Below, piece by piece: positions 27,446 through 36,845 of a stretch of DNA of 64,000 nt. The position numbers and the translations under genes were made by a program. This DNA is from an uncultured Microcaldota archaeon (lineage in GTDB: Archaea; Micrarchaeota; Micrarchaeia; Micrarchaeales; Micrarchaeaceae), in NCBI GenBank assembly GCA_903884115.1, contig CAISDH010000033.1, positions 1 through 64,000 on the forward strand, given 5' to 3'. The notes beneath the pieces were generated by a model. It did no database searches and had not been told where the DNA came from. It worked only from the letters and a program-made list of their open reading frames with translations. The stretch's first letter is position 1. Every line of letters starts with the position of its first letter.

Positions 27446-28627
27446 TTGAATGTGAGTGATGACATGCCTTCAGAGTACGAACTGCGATTGTTGAAAGAGC
27501 TTGTCGAGATAGACACAGACAGTAGTAGAAAGGCGAACTACGGTAAGATTGCGGATTTGCTGAAGCATGAATGCGAAGATCTGGGCGCAGAAGCAACGTT
27601 AGTATCAACAAGCGCGCCGATAAGCAAAGAGAACCCAGAACTGAGACTCAGGCCAAACCTCTTTGCCCGGATAGATAACGGCGCGGATAGGACGCTCGCC
27701 CTGAACACGCATTATGATGTAGTGCCTACCGATGCGGCTGAATGGAAGACTAACCCGTTCGAATTGAAAACAATAGGGAACAAGGCATATGGACGGGGCA
27801 GCTGCGACGCAAAGGGATGCATAGCGGCCATGCTGGGCGCGGTGAAAGATGCAAAAAGCAGGACCAACGTCGAGATTATTCTGGCGTGCGACGAAGAGAC
27901 TGGCTCGGAGTACGGCACCAAGTACGTGATAGAAAAGATGCGAAAACGAATAAAAAGCGACAGCGCAGTGGTGCTTGACGACAGGCCGCTCCTTGCGGTC
28001 GGAGCGAGCGGAGGCGTCAGCGGGCTTATGACATTCAGGGGAAAGGGCATTCATGCAGGATATCCTTTCGCAGGCAAAAACGCAATATATGTCGCGCTTG
28101 ATTTTCTAAGCGGACTGAAAAAATTCGAGAGAATTGGAGAGAAGGAGGTTTCCAGGTACAAGGGAATTTACCTTGGAAAGGAAAAGAGCATTTACGTGAG
28201 GTACAGCCCCACAGTGATAAGGGCTGGCGAAGCCACGAACCTGATCCCTGGAACGTGCAGCGTCAAGTTTGACCTCAGGTGCACGCCTGAAGGGAGCACA
28301 GGACAAGTTACAAGAGAATTCAGGAATCTGTTCGATAAAGTGAAGAAGGTGCAGAAGGCCGATGCCGAAATGCGGATATTGTTCAGCCACGAGCCTTATG
28401 CAACTGATGAACACACCGATATAGTAAGAAGGATGCAGAGAATACTGGGCAGGAAGCTCTATGGTGGGTTTGTAGCGAATGACGCCACGTATTTCCAGAG
28501 GGCAGGAATACCCGCAATCTCGTACGGGGTTTTCAACGACAGCGCGCACAAGAGCAACGAGTATGTGAGCTTGAGCGACTTGGAAAGCGTGAAAAGGAAT
28601 GTGGTAAGGCTCTTGGAGAGCTACTAG
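27446..28627 (+). CDS. M20 family metallopeptidase (ArgE/DapE/CPG2-like)
   Basis: 393 aa; LALNTHYDVVPTDAAEWKTNPFE, GRGSCDAKGCIAAML, ACDEETGSEYGTKYV, SYGVFNDSAHKSNEYVSL. Confidence 0.92.
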   Translation: MNVSDDMPSEYELRLLKELVEIDTDSSRKANYGKIADLLKHECEDLGAEATLVSTSAPISKENPELRLRPNLFARIDNGADRTLALNTHYDVVPTDAAEWKTNPFELKTIGNKAYGRGSCDAKGCIAAMLGAVKDAKSRTNVEIILACDEETGSEYGTKYVIEKMRKRIKSDSAVVLDDRPLLAVGASGGVSGLMTFRGKGIHAGYPFAGKNAIYVALDFLSGLKKFERIGEKEVSRYKGIYLGKEKSIYVRYSPTVIRAGEATNLIPGTCSVKFDLRCTPEGSTGQVTREFRNLFDKVKKVQKADAEMRILFSHEPYATDEHTDIVRRMQRILGRKLYGGFVANDATYFQRAGIPAISYGVFNDSAHKSNEYVSLSDLESVKRNVVRLLESY

Positions 28628-28648
28628 AAAGGAGCCGAGCGTTCCGTC

Positions 28649-29443
28649 TTAGCGTATGTATGAAGGATGAGCTTCCGGCTCCTTGTGCAGTTTTTCCAGC
28701 TGGGTCCCGACGCTGACCTGGCGCTCGAGGTCCCTTATGATCTTTGCGGTCTCCTCTATGATCTTGTCAAGCTTGCTCAGGTCTATGTGAAGGTTCAGCC
28801 TCTTTGCAAGCACAAGAAGCACCGCCTTTGCCGCACTCGCGTCGACATCAAGCATGCTGGTCTCGCCCATCAGGCATACTGCATCCATGTGGCGCATCTT
28901 CGCGAAAGCCACGATGAGCCCCGCAGATCCCATTATGAAGCCTTTTGATTTTCCGAACACGACCTCGGAGCCCTTGAACTGCGCGATAACCTGTTTGCTC
29001 GTTGCGCTGCCGAACACCTTAGGATCCTTGACAAAGGTGTTTCCAGGGGTGTAGCCTCCGATTGTATAGATGAACGAGCCTTTCAGTTTTTCCTTGAAGA
29101 ACTCTGTGATCTTTGTATTTATCTCGTACCTGCCCCTTGAGGAGATGCCCTGGGCGTCGCCTGTGAGTATGACGATGTCGTTCTTGACGTTCTTGCTTGC
29201 CTTTAAGAGGTAGAAGCTGTTGTTTGAGAGCTTGACCATGCCGTTCTTGAGCATGACTACGCGGTCCGGCAGGTATGGGGAGTACAGCGTTGCGAACTTC
29301 TTTGCCTTGTATTCGCGCCTCAGGTGCTCTGCCACCAGCTTTCCGACGTTGCCTATGCCAGGCAGTCCGACTATCAGTATCGGGTTGCGGAGCGTGATGC
29401 CTTTCTTGAAAACGATAGTCGTCTTTCGTGGATTCATGGTCAT
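28649..29443 (-). CDS. PAC2 family protein (proteasome assembly chaperone-like)
   Basis: 264 aa; NPILIVGLPGIGNVGKLVAEHLRREYKAKKFATLYSPYLPD and GETSMLDVDASAAKAVL. Confidence 0.9.
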   Translation of the reverse strand: MTMNPRKTTIVFKKGITLRNPILIVGLPGIGNVGKLVAEHLRREYKAKKFATLYSPYLPDRVVMLKNGMVKLSNNSFYLLKASKNVKNDIVILTGDAQGISSRGRYEINTKITEFFKEKLKGSFIYTIGGYTPGNTFVKDPKVFGSATSKQVIAQFKGSEVVFGKSKGFIMGSAGLIVAFAKMRHMDAVCLMGETSMLDVDASAAKAVLLVLAKRLNLHIDLSKLDKIIEETAKIIRDLERQVSVGTQLEKLHKEPEAHPSYIR

Positions 29444-30246
29444 GCCTGCGTGCTCCCTAGGATGTCCTCCTTTGCTTTCTTGAGCTTTTCCTTCTCTATC
29501 TCGAAAATGCCCTTCTTGAGCTTGGACTGCACAATTTGCGACGCCTGCTTTATCTTGTCTTCCGCTTCGGCGTAGTTCTCGCCTTCGGCCACGAGCCGGT
29601 AGTGGGGTGCGCCGATGTAGTTCACGGCTATCCCGAGACGCTTCACCGCCGTGATTATGTCCTTGATCTCAGTCACGCCTGACATCGTATTGAATGTTGC
29701 GAGCTTCATCGTGTATGCGACTATGTACTGGCGCTTCTTCCGGTTTGCCTCATAACTCTCCAGAAGCGTGTCCTTCAGCTTTTTGGGCAGCGTGGACTTC
29801 TTGAATTCTTCGGTGTTGCTGATTGCGTTTTCGATGAGGTTGGTGTAGGTGGTGAACTCTGAGAGCGCCTTCTGGACAAGTGCGGGCTTTTCCTCGTACA
29901 TGCCGGCCATCTTTATTGCCTGCGCAAAGAGCGCGGTCAGCCTTTTCTCATAGTTGTATACGCGTATCTTTTCCTTGGCCTGGCTCTGGGTTACGCGCTT
30001 GAGTGAGACGTCGATAGTGCCTTTGTCCTTGTCGTAGAAGAGGACGCTGCAAACAACCTTCTGGCCCTCGTGCACATACTCTCGTATGTTCTTTATCCAG
30101 CCAGAGGAGACTTCGCGTATTGGCAGGAACACCTCCAGGTTGTCATACTCCAGAAGCCGGCAGTATGCGCCGAACCTCGCCACTTTGGAGACCGTCGCTA
30201 TTACGTGCTCTCCAACCTTCGGGACGTTTGCCATTTGACCACTCAC
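29440..30246 (-). CDS. Translation initiation factor aIF2 subunit alpha
   Basis: 268 aa; S1 domain EHVIATVSKVARFGAYCRLLEYDNLEVFLPIREVSSGWIKNIREYVHEGQKVVCSVLFYDKDKGTIDVSLKRV. Confidence 0.96.
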   Translation of the reverse strand: MSGQMANVPKVGEHVIATVSKVARFGAYCRLLEYDNLEVFLPIREVSSGWIKNIREYVHEGQKVVCSVLFYDKDKGTIDVSLKRVTQSQAKEKIRVYNYEKRLTALFAQAIKMAGMYEEKPALVQKALSEFTTYTNLIENAISNTEEFKKSTLPKKLKDTLLESYEANRKKRQYIVAYTMKLATFNTMSGVTEIKDIITAVKRLGIAVNYIGAPHYRLVAEGENYAEAEDKIKQASQIVQSKLKKGIFEIEKEKLKKAKEDILGSTQA

Positions 30247-30530
30247 TGTGCGTGCTTAATCTCCAGCTTCTTCCTTGTCCTTCCGCCGAAAACCCTGTCC
30301 ACGCTGAACTTGCACACCTTGCACCTGAGCATCGCTTTCTGGTGCTTGCCGAGCTTCTTCACCTTCAGCTTGGGCTCTACGCTGCCCACATAGCCCCTGA
30401 TCATGCGTTTGTGCTGGCGCGTCGCCTTGCTGAGCCCTCGCTGGGACTTCCTTGACCAGACTGTGATTATGTGCATCGTGTGTTTGTTGCACTTCGGACA
30501 GTAGGCCATTATCTCTTTTGGTACTTCCAT
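30243..30530 (-). CDS. rpl44e: Ribosomal protein L44e
   Basis: 95 aa; YCPKCNKHTMHIITVWSRKSQRGLSKATRQHKRMIRGYVGSVEPKLKVKKLGKHQKAMLRCKVC. Confidence 0.95.
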   Translation of the reverse strand: MEVPKEIMAYCPKCNKHTMHIITVWSRKSQRGLSKATRQHKRMIRGYVGSVEPKLKVKKLGKHQKAMLRCKVCKFSVDRVFGGRTRKKLEIKHAQ

Positions 30531-30539
30531 AATATCACG

Positions 30540-31043
30540 TCATTTTGAATTAGCGCAAATTGCATTGGCCAGGAGGAAGTCCATGTCAGCCTCGGAGAAC
30601 TTTGACTCCAGCACCTGGTCCTTCTTCAGCGGACCAAGCTTGCCGCCTGAAGGCAGCATGATTTCGGGAATGTCGACAAGCGATTTGAGGACGGTATGGC
30701 TGTTCTGTACCTTACCCAGCTCTATTTTGCTTGACTTCATCACCCTGACTACGTTATCGTAAAATTCCATTTCCAACGTGCTGAGCGGCTGCGGCAGTGT
30801 CCGGCCGTGCGCAACATAGAATAGTATCTTCTGCTTTCTGTTCTCAAACAGGTCGCTGAGCATTTTCGTGGCGTTTGCCTTTATCTGCACGCTCTTCTCA
30901 TTTGAAGGATCAAGCGTGGTTATGAAGTTGGACATGTCCTCGTAGAACGTTTTTGGTATCTGCAGAAGCTGGTTTGTTTGCTTCTCTTTCTGGCACAGCT
31001 GCCACAGATAATCATAACTCATATAGTCCTCCATACACACCAC
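30540..31043 (-). CDS. GINS complex subunit (Gins51-like)
   Basis: 167 aa; YDYLWQLCQKEKQTNQLLQIPKTFYEDMSNFI; C-terminal small domain VDIPEIMLPSGGKLGPLKKDQVLESKFSEADMDFLLANAIC. Confidence 0.8.
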   Translation of the reverse strand: MVCMEDYMSYDYLWQLCQKEKQTNQLLQIPKTFYEDMSNFITTLDPSNEKSVQIKANATKMLSDLFENRKQKILFYVAHGRTLPQPLSTLEMEFYDNVVRVMKSSKIELGKVQNSHTVLKSLVDIPEIMLPSGGKLGPLKKDQVLESKFSEADMDFLLANAICANSK

Positions 31044-31149
31044 AGTTCCGCTATTCGCCTCTTCTATTATAATATATATGATTGATTAGATTGATATATA
31101 ATTAATTAAATACATATAAGTGCAGACCGAATACCGGAAGTGTACAGTA

Positions 31150-31224
31150 TAGCGAGGAATGGATTTGGACCATTGATCTCCGGGTTATGAGCCCGGCGGG
31201 CACTCCAGACTACCCTACCTCGCT
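31150..31224 (-). tRNA. Initiator tRNA-Met(CAU), no intron
   Basis: Reverse complement AGCGAGGTAGGGTAGTCTGGAGTGCCCGCCGGGCTCATAACCCGGAGATCAATGGTCCAAATCCATTCCTCGCTA; A1-U72 pair and GC-rich anticodon stem are archaeal initiator features. Confidence 0.94.
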
Positions 31225-31367
31225 TAATAATATACGAACTTAGGAATCTTTTGCTGGTCTGCCTGCAATAGAACCTGGTATGGTTAAGCATCACAATCTT
31301 ATTAACCGTTTCTGGCACGCAATACTGGCTGTTGTTTTCTTAATATGATCAGGAACCGTGCTCGGCC

Positions 31368-32183
31368 TCAGCGTATGTCCATCTCTTCGTTTGAAGCAAG
31401 CATCTTTGTAACCGGTTCGCTATCTTTCACAAGCCTCTCAACATCGCTCTTGCCTCCCAGCCTTTCCAGGTTCTTTCCACAGGCATTGCACGAGAATCCG
31501 GCCTCATACGCGGCGTCAAACGTGAATATGAGCTTGTTCTCCTTATAGCAGTTGTTGCAAACAAAATAGTCGTTGCAGCTTTCTTCAATCATGGACCTTT
31601 CAGATTCGACACCACGGACGTATTCCAAGAACGAGGGCAGTTTGCTTGTGTTCATGTACCATGCAAACGAAAGCCAGCCGTTCTTGTTCTTGGATATGTA
31701 GTAGTTTGTTATGCCGTAGTTCTGCATGATGTTGAGCATGCGCCTCACGGCGTTGATTTTTATTCCGAGCTTTTCCGCAATGTAGTCGTCTGTTCTTGCC
31801 ACTGTAAGCAGGCTTATCACGTCGGTGATGCTTCTGCTCACGTTCTTCTTCAAATATGTTATGCCCTTCTCATTGTGCATCAAAGCATCTATCGCTTCCT
31901 TTGCCTCTGCAGCGGCAGGCAGCCCCATCGCCGCCTTCTTCGCGCCGTCGTCCTTCTTCACGTGATCTGCTTTATCATGCGCAACAGACTTCATCTCGAT
32001 GGTTTTTTTAACAGAAACAGGACTCTTTCTAACAACCACGTTCCTTCCAGCTTTAGTATTAGCGGGATGGGCAGGCCTGTTTGTTTTTGCACTTACTCCC
32101 TTTTGCGCCTTCGGAGCGGGCCTCTTCAACTTCTTCGTATTTACCTTGCTTGTTGTTTTATGAGTTCTCTTGTTAGCTTTCAT
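31368..32183 (-). CDS. tfe: Transcription factor E (TFE/TFIIE-alpha) with a long basic N-terminal extension
   Basis: 271 aa; DDYIAEKLGIKINAVRRMLNIMQNYGITNYYISKNKNGWLSFAWYMN and Zn ribbon CNNCYKENKLIFTFDAAYEAGFSCNACG, preceded by about 90 Lys-rich residues. Confidence 0.9.
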   Translation of the reverse strand: MKANKRTHKTTSKVNTKKLKRPAPKAQKGVSAKTNRPAHPANTKAGRNVVVRKSPVSVKKTIEMKSVAHDKADHVKKDDGAKKAAMGLPAAAEAKEAIDALMHNEKGITYLKKNVSRSITDVISLLTVARTDDYIAEKLGIKINAVRRMLNIMQNYGITNYYISKNKNGWLSFAWYMNTSKLPSFLEYVRGVESERSMIEESCNDYFVCNNCYKENKLIFTFDAAYEAGFSCNACGKNLERLGGKSDVERLVKDSEPVTKMLASNEEMDIR

Positions 32184-32276
32184 AGAATCTCCCCCCTCAA
32201 ATCGTCTTATATTATTATGAAGTAACTTATATTTATATACTTGTTTTTATGTCAATTTGTTTGTCAATTGTTGTTT

Positions 32277-32390
32277 ATTTGTCAAGTGCTGACGGAGCTC
32301 CCTCGACAAATCTGTGAGCTAAAAGAACGTTCAGAAGCCCTTTCTACACGCGTGCATTGCCTGCAGGCAATGCAGAGGTGCTTTCTGACG
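32277..32390. ncRNA. Candidate structured RNA or regulatory element upstream of rpl15e
   Basis: Perfect 22-nt palindrome TGCATTGCCTGCAGGCAATGCA (32353-32374) nested in CAGAAGC 32332-32338/GCTTTCTG 32380-32387, plus a second stem ATTTGTC 32277-32283/GACAAAT 32305-32311. Confidence 0.3.
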
Positions 32391-32450
32391 CTTAGGCCAA
32401 ACTGATGCAAAGTAATAAATTGTTGGTCGTCAAAACGTCTACGTGCTTTT

Positions 32451-33017
32451 ATGAACATGTATGATTCAATGAAGGATGCATTCCAGCAGGGCTACAAGGA
32501 AAGATCACAGCTCTACAAGGAGCGTCTCGCGAAGTGGAACACGGAGCCTTCTGTGTTCAAAGTCGAGAGGCCGACCAACATAGCCAGGGCGAGGGAGCTT
32601 GGCTACAAGGCAAAGCAGGGCATAGTCATAGCAAGAGTGCGTGTCGGAAAGGGAAAGAGCAAGAGGCCAGGCAAGCACTTGCACAGGAAGCCGACAAAGA
32701 TAGGAAAATTCTACTCATATAACAAGTCGCTGCAGGCCGTAGCAGAGGAGCGTGCGGCAAGGAGGTTTACAAACTGCGAAGTTCTCAACTCGTACTTTGT
32801 AGGTGACACGGGCCAGATGAAATTCTTCGAAGTGATACTTCTCGACAGGTCAAGCCCATCGATAATGCACGATCCGCAGTACATGAACATATTGGCGCAG
32901 CGCGACAGGGTTTACCGTGGACTTACCATGGCAGGCAGAAGACACCGCGGCATATCCAGGAAGGGGGCTGGCACAAACATGAACAGGCCGAGCGCAAGGC
33001 TCAGTACAAGGTACTAG
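32451..33017 (+). CDS. rpl15e: Ribosomal protein L15e
   Basis: 188 aa; ERLAKWNTEPSVFKVERPTNIARARELGYKAKQGIVIARVRVGKGKSKRPGKHLHRKPTK. Confidence 0.96.
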   Translation: MNMYDSMKDAFQQGYKERSQLYKERLAKWNTEPSVFKVERPTNIARARELGYKAKQGIVIARVRVGKGKSKRPGKHLHRKPTKIGKFYSYNKSLQAVAEERAARRFTNCEVLNSYFVGDTGQMKFFEVILLDRSSPSIMHDPQYMNILAQRDRVYRGLTMAGRRHRGISRKGAGTNMNRPSARLSTRY

Positions 33018-33020
33018 GGC

Positions 33021-33362
33021 ATGCCGTACATAACATTCTCGAGAAACACCAAGGTTACGAGGCAAGCGCTGCTAGACAAGTGCAAGAAGCTTGGAGATAT
33101 ATTTGAGCACCCGTTCGTGGTGATGCGCGGAAGCAAGAGCGTCAAAGCACTGGCTTCCGATGCGGCTTCAAGGGGGTTCAGCAGCGTCATAGTATTGCAG
33201 GGCGAAAACGCCCAGAAGCTCGTAGTCCTCAATCCCAAAAGCCTCGGCAGCAGCTACACATGGGGCAACGAGTATTTGATAAAATCAACAAAAACAAAAC
33301 TAACGATAGAAAGAGATGGAAAAGATGCCAAAAAAACGCTCATCAAAGAAGCAGAAGACTGA
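33021..33362 (+). CDS. Brix-domain-like ribosome biogenesis protein (short)
   Basis: 113 aa; ITFSRNTKVTRQALLDKCKKLGDIFEHPFVVMRGSKSVKALASDAASRGFSSVIVLQ resembles archaeal Brix/Imp4-like proteins next to rpl15e. Confidence 0.6.
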   Translation: MPYITFSRNTKVTRQALLDKCKKLGDIFEHPFVVMRGSKSVKALASDAASRGFSSVIVLQGENAQKLVVLNPKSLGSSYTWGNEYLIKSTKTKLTIERDGKDAKKTLIKEAED

Positions 33363-33603
33363 GAATGTACGGCAATCAAAGGCGCAATCAACCATAGTGT
33401 ACAAGAAAGATCCCGCACTCAATTACTCCCGTATACTGGCATCGTGCAGCGCTAAAGCGTACAAGCGCAGTGTGATAACGATAAATGAAAATGGTGCAGA
33501 GCTGAGGTTCGAGGTCAAAGCCACGGACGTGACTGCATTGATGGCGTCTACAAACTCCATCCTGAGACGGCTTCAGGTAATAGAGGCCACAAAGCTGCGC
33601 TAA
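33316..33603 (+). CDS. KEOPS complex Pcc1-like subunit
   Basis: 95 aa; SVITINENGAELRFEVKATDVTALMASTNSILRRLQVIEA is a Pcc1-type pattern; overlaps the preceding ORF. Confidence 0.7.
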   Translation: MEKMPKKRSSKKQKTENVRQSKAQSTIVYKKDPALNYSRILASCSAKAYKRSVITINENGAELRFEVKATDVTALMASTNSILRRLQVIEATKLR

Positions 33604-33747
33604 ACGCCTTCATACTCCGAATCGCGCAGGTCTATTCCACTATTCGCCCAGCAGCAAAAAGGTATATAAGGGTATAGACTAGAAGAATAAGGCGCAGAAG
33701 TCACGACGGCAGGCATTCTGCTTCTCTTGCGCTAAAAGTTCATATTA

Positions 33748-34701
33748 GTGAATGTCATGTCCCGTAGAGGCTCAATGCAGTACTGGCCACATAGGCGCGC
33801 TCACAAGCGCCTGCCCAGGATGCGCTCTGCACCGAGGATAGGCGCTCCTGTACTATGCAACATTGTCGCATACAAGGTTGGTATGACGCACTTCACCATG
33901 CTTGACGACACAGAGTCCGTGACAAAAGGGGCAGAGATTAGCAAATCCTGTACAATCCTAGAAGTTCCGGAAACCAACATCTACGGGGTCAGGTTCTACA
34001 GCAAAGACCCGCTGACAAACTACAAGGTCGTTGCTGCTGAAGTACTTGCCTCGTCAGGAAAGCAGGGAAAAAGCGAGGAAGACCTGAATGGCATGCGCTC
34101 GCGCCTCAAAGAATTCATAGATGTCACTGCGCTCATGGTTGCGCATCCCGAAAGCACAGGGATAGGACAGCACCACCCTGTAAAGTTCGAATCTCCTGTA
34201 GGCGGGAAGAGCGTAGAAGAGAAGTTCAATTTCATAGCGGGTCTTCTTACAAAACGTGTCAACGCAAACGACGTGTTCAAGAATGGCGAATACATCGATG
34301 TCATTTCAATAAGCAAAGGCAAGGGATGGCAAGGTGCCATAAAGAGGTTCGGCATCTCAAAGCAACCACGCAAAACAACAAAAAAAATAAGGCACGTGGG
34401 AACCCTTGGTCCTGCTACGCCGCCAAAGGTGCTATACACAGTGCCTCATGCAGGCCAGATGGGTTTCAACTACAGGACAGAGCATAACAAACGAATATTC
34501 AAGATAGGCGATTCAAACGACAAGAGCATCAACCCAAGCGCAGGGTTCACGAATTACGGCGTTGTGAAGAACGGTTATGTTATAATAGGAGGTTCGGTGC
34601 CTGGTCCTGCAAAGGGCCTTGTACGCATAAGGAAGGCGATAAGGCGCGCAGGTGCTACAATAAAGGAACCGACAATATCCTATCTTGCAATAGAGAGGTG
34701 A
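33748..34701 (+). CDS. rpl3: Ribosomal protein L3
   Basis: 317 aa; RRGSMQYWPHRRAHKRLPRMRSAP and SKGKGWQGAIKRFGISKQPRKTTKKIRHVGTLGPATPPKVLYTVPHAGQMGFNYRTEHN. Confidence 0.97.
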   Translation: MNVMSRRGSMQYWPHRRAHKRLPRMRSAPRIGAPVLCNIVAYKVGMTHFTMLDDTESVTKGAEISKSCTILEVPETNIYGVRFYSKDPLTNYKVVAAEVLASSGKQGKSEEDLNGMRSRLKEFIDVTALMVAHPESTGIGQHHPVKFESPVGGKSVEEKFNFIAGLLTKRVNANDVFKNGEYIDVISISKGKGWQGAIKRFGISKQPRKTTKKIRHVGTLGPATPPKVLYTVPHAGQMGFNYRTEHNKRIFKIGDSNDKSINPSAGFTNYGVVKNGYVIIGGSVPGPAKGLVRIRKAIRRAGATIKEPTISYLAIER

Positions 34702-34705
34702 CGGC

Positions 34706-35476
34706 ATGGCGGTTAACATATATGGAATAGATGGCAGCGTGAAGGGCTCGATGGAGCTTTCAGAAGTCTTCTCTACGCCGCTGCGTCCCGAAGTGATACG
34801 GAGAGCGGTCATTTCCGAGGACTCGTACAAGCTGCAGCCCCAGGCGCACTCAGTGCTTGCAGGAATGCAGACAAGCGCAAGATACTACGGAAGGGTACAC
34901 TCATTCAGATCAGGAAGGCACATGGGAAGGGCGATAAGGCCGAGAGAAAAGCTTGGCGGCGGCGCCCAAGGCAAGGTCAGGCGTATACCTTCTTCAACTA
35001 AGGGAAGGCGCGCCCACCCTCACATGGTCGGCAAGATACTGGTTGAAAGGATCAACAAGAAGGAATACCAGATAGCTCTCGCGAGCGCGATAGCGGCAAC
35101 CGCCTCCAAAAAGAGCACGGCACCGCTGGTGGTGTCAAATGCGATCGAGGCCGTAAAGAAGACGAAGGAGATGATGCAGATATTCGACAAGCTCAAGTTT
35201 TCAGCGCAGATAGCGCAGAGCCACGACCCCAAGATGGGCGGCAAGCGCTACTCTGTCAGGCGCCATTTCAGGAGCGCGCTGCTTTTCGTAGCAGGCAAGG
35301 AGTGCGACGCCATCAAGGCAGCCCGGAACATCCCAGGAGTCGATGCGTGCGTAGTCACGAACATAACAGTTGGCAAGCTCGCGCCCGGAGGCAGTCCGGG
35401 AAGGCTGACGCTCTGGAGCGAGGACGCGGCAAAGAGCGTCGAGAAGTCAATCGCAAAGATTTATCCGCACAAGTGA
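34706..35476 (+). CDS. rpl4: Ribosomal protein L4
   Basis: 256 aa; FSTPLRPEVIRRAVISEDSYKLQPQAHSVLAGMQTSARYYGRVHSFRSGRHMGRAIRPREKLGGGAQGKVRRIPSSTKGRRAHPH. Confidence 0.97.
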   Translation: MAVNIYGIDGSVKGSMELSEVFSTPLRPEVIRRAVISEDSYKLQPQAHSVLAGMQTSARYYGRVHSFRSGRHMGRAIRPREKLGGGAQGKVRRIPSSTKGRRAHPHMVGKILVERINKKEYQIALASAIAATASKKSTAPLVVSNAIEAVKKTKEMMQIFDKLKFSAQIAQSHDPKMGGKRYSVRRHFRSALLFVAGKECDAIKAARNIPGVDACVVTNITVGKLAPGGSPGRLTLWSEDAAKSVEKSIAKIYPHK

Positions 35477-35480
35477 TACC

Positions 35481-35741
35481 ATGTCAATACTGAAGCATCC
35501 GCTCTCAACAGAAAAGGCCGTCGGCTTAGTGGAAAAGCGCAACATAATAACTTACATTGTAGATTTCAGGGCGAGCAAGAAGGACATTGCAAACGAGTTC
35601 GAGCGCATGTTTGATGTGAAGGTGGCGCACGTAAGCACCATAAACCTGCCTACGAATAACAAGAAAGCTTTCATAAAGCTTGCCAAAGAATATAAGGCTA
35701 GCGATGTCGCTGAGAAGTTGAAGTTGGTCAGCTATGGGTAA
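35481..35741 (+). CDS. rpl23: Ribosomal protein L23
   Basis: 86 aa; ILKHPLSTEKAVGLVEKRNIITYIVDFRASKKDIANEFERMFDVKVAHVSTIN. Confidence 0.95.
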   Translation: MSILKHPLSTEKAVGLVEKRNIITYIVDFRASKKDIANEFERMFDVKVAHVSTINLPTNNKKAFIKLAKEYKASDVAEKLKLVSYG

Positions 35742-36447
35742 AATGCTAAAGCAGCAGAGGCGCGGCAAGGGCTCAAATGCCTACGCCAAGAAGCCAGGCG
35801 CGTTCAAGACCAGCGTAGGCTATCCTAACATCGGAGACAGGGAAGTGGTTGGCGAAGTGGTGCGATTCATAAACGACCCTGGCCACACGGCTCCCATCAT
35901 GGAAGTGCTATATGAAGATTTCACAAGAGGTTACCTTCTTGCACCAGAGGGCATAAAGGTCGGCGACAAGTTGCACATCAGCGGGAAGCCAGTGTACGCA
36001 CTGGGCAACGTGCTCAAACTGGGCGACATACCCGAAGGAACTCCTATTTACAACATAGAATCCGTGCCGGGCGACGGAGGCAAGTTTGCGAGGAGTGCAG
36101 GAAGCACAGCAACAATTGCTGCGCATACTGAGACAGAGACCACCATCACAATGCCATCCAAGGGCATCTCAACATATAGCAGCGCATGCAGGGCCCAACT
36201 GGGCATTCTAGCAGGCGGAGGCATGACTGACGTTCCAATAGTCAAGGCAGGCAAGGCCTACCACATCCAGTTGCCGCTCAACAGGCGCTGGCCACACTGC
36301 AGAGGCGTCAAGATGAACGCAGTGGACCATCCGTTCGGAGGCAAGCAGCACCACAAGGGCAGAAGCAGCTCAACATCAAGGAATGCGCCGCCAGGACGAA
36401 AGGTCGGCAACATCGGAGCTAGGCGCATGGGAAGAAGAAAGAGGTAA
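35734..36447 (+). CDS. rpl2: Ribosomal protein L2
   Basis: 237 aa; GAFKTSVGYPNIGDREVVGEVVRFINDPGHTAPIMEV and WPHCRGVKMNAVDHPFGGKQHHKGRSSSTSRNAPPGRKVGNIGARRMGR. Confidence 0.97.
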   Translation: MGKMLKQQRRGKGSNAYAKKPGAFKTSVGYPNIGDREVVGEVVRFINDPGHTAPIMEVLYEDFTRGYLLAPEGIKVGDKLHISGKPVYALGNVLKLGDIPEGTPIYNIESVPGDGGKFARSAGSTATIAAHTETETTITMPSKGISTYSSACRAQLGILAGGGMTDVPIVKAGKAYHIQLPLNRRWPHCRGVKMNAVDHPFGGKQHHKGRSSSTSRNAPPGRKVGNIGARRMGRRKR

Positions 36448-36452
36448 TCTGA

Positions 36453-36845
36453 ATGCCAGAAAAAGTATTTTTCAGGGGAAAGACGCAAGCCGATGTAACA
36501 GGCATCAGCCCCAGCGCATACAATCCGCTCATAAAGTCAAAGATGAGGCGCAGCATAAAGCGCAATGGGTTTTCATACAAGAAGCTCATGGAGAAGGTTG
36601 AGAAGCACAAGAAGCTCAACAGCACCAAGCCGATAAGGACGCACGTTCGCGAGGCGGTGATATTGCCTTCGTGGCTTGGCATCAAGTTCGAGGTGCACAA
36701 CGGCAAGGAGTTCCTGCCGGTGTACATAAGCGTGAACATGCTTGGGCACAGGCTCGGAGAGTATTCCCACACAACAAAGCACGTGCAGCACTCTGCCCCT
36801 GGAATAAGGGCGACGCGCGGCAGCAAGTTCCTGGCGGTCAAATGA
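36453..36845 (+). CDS. rps19: Ribosomal protein S19
   Basis: 130 aa; IRTHVREAVILPSWLGIKFEVHNGKEFLPVYISVNMLGHRLGEYSHTTKHVQHSAPGIRATRGSKF. Confidence 0.97.
   Translation: MPEKVFFRGKTQADVTGISPSAYNPLIKSKMRRSIKRNGFSYKKLMEKVEKHKKLNSTKPIRTHVREAVILPSWLGIKFEVHNGKEFLPVYISVNMLGHRLGEYSHTTKHVQHSAPGIRATRGSKFLAVK

Noticed and set aside
30243-30540. A hidden S27e ORF beside L44e
   Set aside because: The L44e stop overlaps the aIF2-alpha start by 4 nt, leaving no room for another gene.
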